A DNA stretch of 64,000 nt, taken from positions 1 to 64,000 of the forward strand of contig NZ_DGLI01000051.1 in NCBI RefSeq assembly GCF_002387895.1. Direction: 5' to 3'. This document shows positions 58,551-64,000 of the stretch, one piece after another (within the stretch, counting starts at the first letter, position 1; the number at the start of each line of letters is the position of its first letter). Source of the stretch: Clostridium sp. UBA4548 (GTDB taxonomy: Bacteria; Bacillota; Clostridia; Clostridiales; Clostridiaceae). The position numbers and the translations under genes were made by a program. Below the pieces are notes generated by a model that saw nothing but the letters and a program-made list of their open reading frames with translations, did no database searches and had not been told where the DNA came from.

Positions 58551-59786
58551 TTAATCTTCCTTTGCTACATTCTCAAGCCATAGTTTTTCTATTATTGGCA
58601 CAAGTTCTGCTCTTAGCTCAGGAATTCTTTGTTTCAGCATAATATTCTGAGGTATGGAATCCTGACCTAATTTAATATTGTCAAAAAGTTTTTTCTCCTC
58701 AGTGTTTAGCTTGTCATAAGCAATTACAGGAAGGTCTCCCCAGTTTTTAGGATTATACTTTAAGGCTTGAGCTTCAGCGGTTAGTATTTCATTGATAACT
58801 GCCATAGCTCCAGCTTTGTTCTGAGAATTTCCTGCAATGGCAAGAAAGTGAGTATTGCCTACAGTTCCCTTATCTAAAAGCAGACTTTTAGTTCCAGAGG
58901 GAAGTTCCCCATTTTCTATTCTGCTTGTAGTGCCATAAGGATTATAGGTCATAGTAGTTAATACTTGCCCGTCAGCATACATACTGTCTAACTGAGCAAC
59001 CGTTGAAGGATAGCTCTTACCCTGATTCCATAAGTAAGGTTTTAACTCCTTTAAGTAGTCTAAAGCAGGCTGAATAACCTTTTGAACTTCTTCTTTATCA
59101 GCTTTAACAGTTGTAAGCTTGCTAGTGTCAACCAGATTGCAGATTATAGTTCTAACAAAAGCACTACCTGTAAAATCAGGAGGGGCAGGGTAGGTGAACT
59201 TTCCAGGATTGGTTTTTACAAAATCCATAAGTTCATTGGTATTGTTAAAGGCTTTTGAGGTTTTATCAGAGTTATTAAGCATAACAAACTGTGCCTTTCC
59301 AAAAGGTACCTCATAGCCTTCTACAGGAAATCCAAAATCATGAGTAACCTCAGGAGAGGACTTATCTACCTTTTCCTTAAAGTTTGGTAGGTTATCAGAA
59401 AAAGGTCCGTAAAGTAGATCAGCTTTTTTTGCGTTATAAAAGTTTTCTCCATTTATCCAAACTATATCTATGGAACCTTCCTTGCTACCAGCTTGTTTTT
59501 CTGCTAAAAGTTTATTTAAGATATCATCAATATTCATAGGAACTCTTTTAAGGGTTATGTCATATTTGTCCTTAACTGCTTTTGCAAGGTAGTCATCAAC
59601 CCATTTGTTAGTAAGCTCGTTGCCACCCCAGCCATAAAAGGTAACAGTTGTACCTTTAGAAGTTTTAAGTACAGCATCCCAGCTTGAAAGATCAACTTCT
59701 TTATTGGCTTCAGAAGTTTTTCCGCTACATCCAATAAAAGAAATTGCAGTAATTAAAGATAGAATAAATGTTAATAGACGTTTCAA
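58551..59786 (-). CDS. ABC importer substrate-binding lipoprotein (YnjB-like)
   Basis: 411 residues, TTG start at 59786 with GGAGG 8 bases upstream. Signal MKRLLTFILSLITAISFIGCSG with a lipobox-like FIGC (Cys lipidated). The mature part has VTFYGWGGNELTNKWVDDYL, DIVWINGENFY and TMTYNPYGTTSRIENG, the last resembling E. coli YnjB. Likely binds a metal or small organic compound; the ligand of YnjB is not known to me. It is first in its operon; -10 TATAAT lies upstream at 59831-59836. Confidence 0.85.
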   Translation of the reverse strand: MKRLLTFILSLITAISFIGCSGKTSEANKEVDLSSWDAVLKTSKGTTVTFYGWGGNELTNKWVDDYLAKAVKDKYDITLKRVPMNIDDILNKLLAEKQAGSKEGSIDIVWINGENFYNAKKADLLYGPFSDNLPNFKEKVDKSSPEVTHDFGFPVEGYEVPFGKAQFVMLNNSDKTSKAFNNTNELMDFVKTNPGKFTYPAPPDFTGSAFVRTIICNLVDTSKLTTVKADKEEVQKVIQPALDYLKELKPYLWNQGKSYPSTVAQLDSMYADGQVLTTMTYNPYGTTSRIENGELPSGTKSLLLDKGTVGNTHFLAIAGNSQNKAGAMAVINEILTAEAQALKYNPKNWGDLPVIAYDKLNTEEKKLFDNIKLGQDSIPQNIMLKQRIPELRAELVPIIEKLWLENVAKED

Positions 59787-59830
59787 ATTTAATACCTCCA
59801 AACAAGTAATTGAGAATACAAACCTTAGTT

Positions 59831-59836
59831 ATTATA
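59831..59836 (-). promoter_or_regulatory. -10 element of the ABC importer operon
   Basis: Minus-strand TATAAT in the divergent spacer; a weak -35-like GCTACA lies 17 bases upstream. The rhodanese gene starts 160 bases away on the other strand. Confidence 0.45.
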
Positions 59837-59998
59837 TCATAACTTTACCTGTATGTAGCACAATTGAACTATTGATAAAAGCAATGGTTAAGGGGTTGTT
59901 TATTATAAATTCCCATAAGGAATTATAGACAAGCTATGGTAATATAGTTATGGAATTTGATATTTTTGTTTACATATCCAAAATAGGAGGAAATAAGT

Positions 59999-60493
59999 AT
60001 GAAAAAGATAATAAGCTTAGTAATGACAGCTGTATTAGTAGCAGGATTAGCTGTAGGCTGTTCAACAAAGAAAGATACAGGAGCAACACAAGCAGCAGGA
60101 ACTCAACAGGCTTCAGGAACTCAACAAACTCAAACAACTGAAGCGAAATTTAAATATTACACAGCTGATCAGGTGAAGGAAAGCATTGAGAAGAAAAAAG
60201 ATATGATTCTTTTAGATATTCAAGTAGAAAATGAGTATAAGGAGCATCATATAAAAGGTGTTATTCCAACTTATGCTTATCCAGTTAAGACTGATGAAGA
60301 GAAGAAAAAGCTTGATGGTGCACTTCCAAAGCTTGAAGGCAATGCACCTATAGTTATAGTTTGTCCAGGTGGAGCTGGTGGAGCTGAAAGAACTTATGAA
60401 TATTTAAAGACAAAAGGAATAAAAGAAGAGAGATTATTTATTCTTGAAAAAGGACAAAAGGCATGGCCACATGCAGACCTTCTTGAAAAATAA
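59999..60493 (+). CDS. Rhodanese-domain lipoprotein (YnjE-like role)
   Basis: 164 residues. Signal peptide KKIISLVMTAVLVAGLAVGC with lipobox LAVGC, so anchored outside the cell. A T/Q/A-rich linker (about 22-50) leads to a rhodanese domain with MILLDIQVENEYKEHHIKG and the catalytic-loop cysteine in VIVCPGGAGGAERTYEYLK. Rhodaneses carry persulfide sulfur. In E. coli the periplasmic rhodanese YnjE is encoded beside the same ABC importer. AGGAGG 8 bases before the ATG; divergent from the importer operon. Confidence 0.9.
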   Translation: MKKIISLVMTAVLVAGLAVGCSTKKDTGATQAAGTQQASGTQQTQTTEAKFKYYTADQVKESIEKKKDMILLDIQVENEYKEHHIKGVIPTYAYPVKTDEEKKKLDGALPKLEGNAPIVIVCPGGAGGAERTYEYLKTKGIKEERLFILEKGQKAWPHADLLEK

Positions 60494-60502
60494 ATATAAG
60501 AA

Positions 60503-60636
60503 ATTTAACGACATTTTGGAAGAATAATTCTCCTAACCTCTTTAGGTGGGAGTTCTTGACTAGAAAATAAGCTTTGGTGGGAATCAGACCTCCTTCCAAA
60601 GTCGTTGAACAAATGAACTTGTTCATTATTTAAAGA
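60503..60636 (-). repeat. Dispersed repeat family A, copy 5, with compensatory changes
   Basis: TTTAACGACATTTTGGAAG...CTTCCAAAGTCGTTGAACAA then ATGAACTTGTTCATT. Versus other copies, ACAAC/GTTGT is replaced by ACGAC/GTCGT, keeping the pairing. The middle is different but still hairpin-forming (CTCCTAACC...GGTGGGAG). Confidence 0.8.
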
Positions 60637-60690
60637 GGCCTCTATTTAGCAGTAGGTGTATACTAAACTAAATAGAGGTTTAGTTTTCGT
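60637..60690 (+). terminator. Terminator or attenuator before the Fe-S oxidoreductase gene
   Basis: CCTCTATTTAG (60639-60649) pairs with CTAAATAGAGG (60668-60678), followed by TTTAGTTTT. The next gene's ATG is 17 bases after it, leaving no room for another promoter. Confidence 0.7.
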
Positions 60691-60706
60691 TAAAGGAAGG
60701 AACCAG

Positions 60707-61852
60707 ATGAAAGAGCTTAAACTATCAAATGAAATTAAAGAAAAGATAAAAATTGAAGAGAGTAAATGTACTGGCTGCAAGCTATGCATGAAGAACTGTC
60801 CCATGCTTCCTACTTATTGCAATACTCCAAAAGAGCTATTAAAGAATGCAGTAGATAACAAGGCAATAAGCGTTGAAATACCTTATTCTTGTGCCTTATG
60901 CGGCTATTGTACTGAGGTTTGTCCTAAGAAGGTTGATCTTAATGAACTATTTTTTCAACTTAGAAAATCAGCTGTAGTAGAAAATAAAGGAGTGCCAAAG
61001 GAGTTTGGGAGAACTTCGGTAAAATACCATCAAAAGAATAGTTTTTCAAAGGCTTTTACCACTGGTATAAAAACTTTACAAGACTCAACTGCTGAAACAG
61101 TATTCTTTCCAGGCTGTAGCTTAACGGCCTATAGCCCAGAGTTGGTTCTCAAGGTTTATAATTACTTAAATGAAAAACTTCCAGGCACGGGAATAATGCT
61201 AAAATGCTGTGGAAAGCCAACTCAATTCATGGGAGATGAGAATACCTTTCAGGAGTATTATTCAAAGGTGAAGGCTGACTTTGAGGCTGGAAAGGTTAAA
61301 GAAGTTATAACAGCCTGCCAAAACTGCTATAAAATAATAGTTAAACAAAGTCCTCATATTAAGGTCACCTCTTTATGGGAAGTTATTGCAAGGGAGGGTG
61401 TTCCAGAAGGAATAACCAATAGAACTAGAGAACTAGGTATAAGGTTTGCTCTTCACGATCCTTGTCCAACAAGAGACGAAGATAAAATTCATACCTCTAT
61501 AAGAGAAATATTAGCTATGCTTGGTATAGAAATAGAGGAATTAAAGTATTCAAGAAGTAATACCTTATGCTGTGGCTCAGGAGGTATGCTGGGTGTAACC
61601 AACAACGATCTGGCACTAAAACACATGAAAAAAAGAGCGGATCAAGCTAAAGCAGAGCATTTTGTAACCTATTGTGAAGAATGTGTGCAGTCTCTTAAAA
61701 GAGGAGGAAAAAAAGCTGTTCATATTTTGGATTTGTTATTCAATGAAGAAATGTATGCAAGCAAGGACTTTAATCAAAGCAGTCAAGGTACTTTAAAAAG
61801 TTGGATAAACAGATATAATGGAGTAAGGCTTATTAATAAGCTGAATAAATAA
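60707..61852 (+). CDS. Fe-S oxidoreductase of the HdrD/GlpC type (two 4Fe-4S clusters and two CCG domains)
   Basis: 381 residues from ATG 60707 (AAGGAAGG upstream). Two CxxCxxCxxxCP clusters: CTGCKLCMKNCP and CALCGYCTEVCP. Two CCG domains: GCSLTAYSPELV...LKCCGKPT and DPCPTR...TLCCGSGGMLG...CEEC. Similar proteins pass electrons to heterodisulfide, glycerol-3-phosphate or unknown acceptors. It lies between the lipoprotein rhodanese and a VTT protein; electron partner unknown. Confidence 0.9.
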   Translation: MKELKLSNEIKEKIKIEESKCTGCKLCMKNCPMLPTYCNTPKELLKNAVDNKAISVEIPYSCALCGYCTEVCPKKVDLNELFFQLRKSAVVENKGVPKEFGRTSVKYHQKNSFSKAFTTGIKTLQDSTAETVFFPGCSLTAYSPELVLKVYNYLNEKLPGTGIMLKCCGKPTQFMGDENTFQEYYSKVKADFEAGKVKEVITACQNCYKIIVKQSPHIKVTSLWEVIAREGVPEGITNRTRELGIRFALHDPCPTRDEDKIHTSIREILAMLGIEIEELKYSRSNTLCCGSGGMLGVTNNDLALKHMKKRADQAKAEHFVTYCEECVQSLKRGGKKAVHILDLLFNEEMYASKDFNQSSQGTLKSWINRYNGVRLINKLNK

Positions 61853-61867
61853 CAGGAGGCTGAAGTT

Positions 61868-62557
61868 ATGAAAAACACATATATTAAAGGGATTAAATAT
61901 ATGGGCCTTATAGTAGCTATAGCTTTAGTTGTATATTTTTTAAACAAATTTGAGCTATTTAAAAACTACAATTCTAAGGATATTAAACTATTTTTAGATT
62001 CACTTGGGCTACTTGCCCCTATAGTTTACATAATACTATTTACCTTTGTGCCCCTAACCTTTTTCCCAGACTCTGTGCTTGCTATTGCAGGAGGCATGGC
62101 CTTTGGACTTTTAAGAGGAACTGTGCTAACCATAATAGGAGCCCTCTGCGGAGGCAGTTTGGCTTTTTTTATAACAAGATATCTAGGGCAGGAAGTTATA
62201 AAAAGATTTGTTAAAAAGGATATTTCAATATTAAGTAAGCATGCTAAGGAAAAGGGATTTTTAGTTGTTCTTATTTTAAGGCTAATACCATTGGTGCCTT
62301 TTGATGTAATAAGCTACAGTGCTGGCTTGTCTGAAATCAGATATAAGGATTTTTTATTAGCTACTTTATTAGGCATAATACCTGGAGTAGTAGTATTTTC
62401 AAATATAGGAGACAAGTCCTTAGAGGCAGGAAGTCCTGGATTTTATATATCTATAGCACTTCTTATAATACTTTTAGTTACATCAGTACTAGTTAAAAAT
62501 AAGTTCTTTAAGAAAGGTATTGGAGACTTAGATAAAACTAGAGAGGAGAAGATTTAA
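61868..62557 (+). CDS. TVP38/TMEM64-family (VTT-domain) membrane protein, copy 2
   Basis: 229 residues, about six membrane segments: FVPLTFFPDSVLAIAGGMAFG, IGALCGGSLAFFITRYLG and VVLILRLIPLVPFDVISYSAGL match the VTT domain landmarks of copy 1 at 55024. ATG 61868 with CAGGAGG. Its stop overlaps the next start by one base, so it is coupled to the CDP-alcohol enzyme. Confidence 0.9.
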   Translation: MKNTYIKGIKYMGLIVAIALVVYFLNKFELFKNYNSKDIKLFLDSLGLLAPIVYIILFTFVPLTFFPDSVLAIAGGMAFGLLRGTVLTIIGALCGGSLAFFITRYLGQEVIKRFVKKDISILSKHAKEKGFLVVLILRLIPLVPFDVISYSAGLSEIRYKDFLLATLLGIIPGVVVFSNIGDKSLEAGSPGFYISIALLIILLVTSVLVKNKFFKKGIGDLDKTREEKI

Positions 62558-63141
62558 TGCTAGATACTTATGGAAGAAAATATGCAAACCCCATAATAGA
62601 TAAAACTGCAAGGGCATTGCTGAAGGTTGGCTTAAAGCCCGACCAAGTTACAGGTATGGCTTTTTTTATAGGACTTTTGTCGGGGATTTTTCTTTATTTT
62701 CATTTAAACCTTGTAGCTGTAATTCTCCTATGGGTTTCAGGTTTTTTAGATGCTGTAGACGGAGCAATGGCAAGAATAAGTAAAAACACTTCAGCATGGG
62801 GAACACTTATGGACATAACCTTTGACAGAGCTGTTGAAATGGCTATAGTGATAGCTTTAGCTCTAAAGTTCCCTGAAGCTAGAATTTATCTACTAATTTT
62901 AACTATTTGCATTTTGTTTTCAATGACAATTTTCCTTACTGTAGGAGCTCTTTCAGAGCAGAAGGGCATGAAGTCCTTTTACTATCAAGCAGGTTTAGCA
63001 GAAAGGACAGAGGGGTTTATAATGCTTTCTTTAATGAGTTTACTAACTCCATATCTAACCATAATAACAAATATATTTTCCGCAGCAGTGCTGTTTACAG
63101 CGCTTCAACGTATGAGTGAAGCAAAAAAAATTTTAAAGTAA
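62557..63141 (+). CDS. CDP-alcohol phosphatidyltransferase
   Basis: 194 residues, membrane protein with about six helices. The family signature is complete: DAVDGAMARISKNTS...GTLMDITFDRA (D-x2-D-G-x2-A-R-x8-G-x3-D-x3-D). It joins a CDP-activated lipid to an alcohol headgroup, for example glycerol-phosphate or inositol. E. coli YnjF in the corresponding neighbourhood is of the same type; the alcohol is unknown. It is the last gene of the plus-strand operon. Confidence 0.92.
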   Translation: MLDTYGRKYANPIIDKTARALLKVGLKPDQVTGMAFFIGLLSGIFLYFHLNLVAVILLWVSGFLDAVDGAMARISKNTSAWGTLMDITFDRAVEMAIVIALALKFPEARIYLLILTICILFSMTIFLTVGALSEQKGMKSFYYQAGLAERTEGFIMLSLMSLLTPYLTIITNIFSAAVLFTALQRMSEAKKILK

Positions 63142-63176
63142 TATAAGCATCATAGAAATAAAATTAGAAAAAATTT

Positions 63177-63213
63177 TAGTGAAACCTGTTATACAAAAAC
63201 GAGGGTTTCACTA
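63177..63213 (+). terminator. Hairpin after the CDP-alcohol transferase gene
   Basis: TAGTGAAACC pairs with GGTTTCACTA; no T-run follows, so weak as a terminator. Confidence 0.5.
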
Positions 63214-63225
63214 AGTTCAGATAAA

Positions 63226-63361
63226 ATGAGGAGCAGAAAAGCAAAAAGTGAATATTACAGGGAAGTTACTTCCTTAAGGAATGAGCTATGAATACATAGG
63301 TGAGACTACAGAATTAAGCTCACAGAGAGTAAAGGAAATAGCTAAAGAAGTAATAAGTTAA
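63226..63361 (+). pseudogene. Spo0E-like small phosphatase gene with a frameshift
   Basis: Frame 1 from ATG 63226 reads MRSRKAKSEYYREVTSLRNEL and stops at 63291; frame 2 from ATG 63281 reads MSYEYIGETTELSSQRVKEI and ends at 63361. Joined, EVTSLRNEL-SYEYIG...LSSQRVKEIAKEV resembles Spo0E-like proteins (LRxELNxxI...LxxxxVLxISQxLD). A single slip at ATGAGCTATGA separates the halves. The SQELD part of the site is not intact, so decayed; tentative. Confidence 0.4.
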
Positions 63362-63367
63362 AACATG

Positions 63368-63398
63368 AAGCCATGTAGGTAATACTACATGGTTTTTG
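63368..63398 (+). terminator. Intrinsic terminator
   Basis: GCCATGTAG pairs with CTACATGG, followed by TTTTTG, just after the Spo0E-like remnant. Confidence 0.85.
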
Positions 63399-63408
63399 TC
63401 ATCTTCAA

Positions 63409-63541
63409 ACAATGAACAAGTTAATTTTTGATTAGGAACTTTGGAAGCAGATTTAGACTGCTACCAACACAACTTATCTAGACTGAGCAACTGCCACTTT
63501 AGAAGATGGCAGACTTAAAGCTTCTAAAATGTTGTTAAACT
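63409..63541 (+). repeat. Dispersed repeat family A, copy 6
   Basis: AACAATGAACAAGTTAATTT...AACTTTGGAAGCAGATTTAG...CTTAAAGCTTCTAAAATG TTGTTAA. It shares ACTTATCTAGACTGAGCAAC TGCCACTTTAG with the reverse complement of copy 1. Confidence 0.8.
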
Positions 63542-63640
63542 TTTTACCAAAAACTTTATTGGGCAATAAACCTTTTGTTTTATAAATGTTATAATATGAA
63601 TTATAATGTAAAAAATGGAACTTAACTATGGGGGTAATGA

Positions 63641-64000
63641 ATGAGTATAAATTTTAAAGAAATTACTATAGAAAATTGGGAAGAATGCATTGAATTGAAA
63701 ATTTCTAGGGAACAGGAAAAGTATCTTCCACATTCAAATCTTAAATCAATTGCAGAGTGGAAGTTTAATCCACATTGGGCTGCCTTAGGGATTTATATAA
63801 ATGATAATATGATAGGGTTTTCTATGTATGGTACAGTACAAGATGATGATCCCACATATGATGGAACTATGTGGATTATGCGTCTGATGATTGATGAAAG
63901 ATATCAGGGGAATGGGTATGGAAAATTAGCTTTAAGTCAATTAATAAAAAAAATTAAAAATCAGGAACAGTATGAAGATATATGGATTAGCTTCCATCCT
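63641..64000 (+). CDS. GNAT acetyltransferase (5' part, cut by the window edge)
   Basis: At least 120 residues, starting MSINFKEITIENWEECIELK. Its GNAT core contains IAEWKFNPHWAALGIYINDN, TMWIMRLMIDERYQGNGYGKLAL (acetyl-CoA loop) and DIWISFHP. Resembles spermine/spermidine or diamine-type acetyltransferases. GGGGGT ribosome site 6 bases before the ATG. The rest lies outside the window. Confidence 0.85.
   Translation, partial: MSINFKEITIENWEECIELKISREQEKYLPHSNLKSIAEWKFNPHWAALGIYINDNMIGFSMYGTVQDDDPTYDGTMWIMRLMIDERYQGNGYGKLALSQLIKKIKNQEQYEDIWISFHP

Noticed and set aside
1..64000. CRISPR arrays, rRNA or tRNA genes, integrase/attachment sites, replication origin
   Set aside because: No regularly spaced short repeats, no rRNA or tRNA-like segments, no intact transposase or integrase and no DnaA-box cluster were recognised.

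Overview
The window is low-GC (roughly 30% by eye), with GGAGG/GGGGGA ribosome sites, frequent TTG/GTG starts, intrinsic terminators after most transcription units and no rRNA or tRNA genes. Gene content (CD3324-like HTH proteins, FusB-like protein, Bce-type module, DUF2785, DUF1062, CGGC protein, a Spo0E-like remnant, a CgeB-like glycosyltransferase) points to a spore-forming anaerobic Firmicute, most likely Clostridium in the broad sense. It is an accessory, chromosome-like region.

Layout. 0-1.2 kb: an edge ORF with a structured leader, a small conserved protein and a ferritin-like diiron protein behind a PerR/Fur-like box. 1.4-9.0 kb: a complete four-gene Wadjet (JetD-JetA-JetB-JetC) SMC-type anti-plasmid operon. 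9.2-15.7 kb: single genes (alpha/beta hydrolase, ThpR, DEAD-box helicase plus pentapeptide protein, cold-shock protein, GNAT) separated by dispersed repeats. 15.9-18.6 kb: methyltransferase, DUF1062 protein and two CD3324-like HTH proteins; the last three have short leader ORFs and mutually exclusive hairpins. 19-23.6 kb: an ABC transporter broken by one in-frame stop, a nucleotidyltransferase, a GNAT and DUF2785. 24.0-30.8 kb (minus strand): a visibly higher-GC seven-gene sugar/surface-glycan operon with a catalytically intact LpxC homologue. 31.3-45.9 kb: CGGC protein, gamma-carbonic anhydrase, paired ABC exporters, MBL hydrolase, kinase, GNATs, M3 peptidase, FusB-like protein and a third CD3324-like gene behind an attenuator. 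46.2-51.4 kb: a Bce-type two-component system and ABC transporter. 51.9-54.9 kb: TetR plus hydrolase, GNAT, nucleotidyltransferase. 55.0-63.1 kb: two divergent operons whose gene families match the E. coli ydjXYZ-ynjABCDEF neighbourhood (ABC importer, rhodanese lipoprotein, Fe-S oxidoreductase, two VTT-domain membrane proteins, CDP-alcohol phosphatidyltransferase). The window ends inside another GNAT.

How it works together. Much of the region looks like a stress, antibiotic and foreign-DNA response zone: Wadjet against plasmids, Bce-type sensing/export, FusB-like ribosome rescue, GNATs and nucleotidyltransferases, many as lone units with their own terminators. Three dispersed repeat families (called A, B and C here) fill intergenic spaces, sometimes directly in front of ribosome sites, and several spacers hold decayed second copies of genes that are intact elsewhere in the window.

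Most interesting: (1) the leader-peptide plus alternating-hairpin module shared by two unrelated genes at 16.66-17.68 kb, with relatives at 18.09 and 44.15 kb; (2) an LpxC enzyme in a Gram-positive glycan operon; (3) the clostridial ydj/ynj-like cluster of unknown function; (4) repeat family A, in which paired substitutions preserve its stem.
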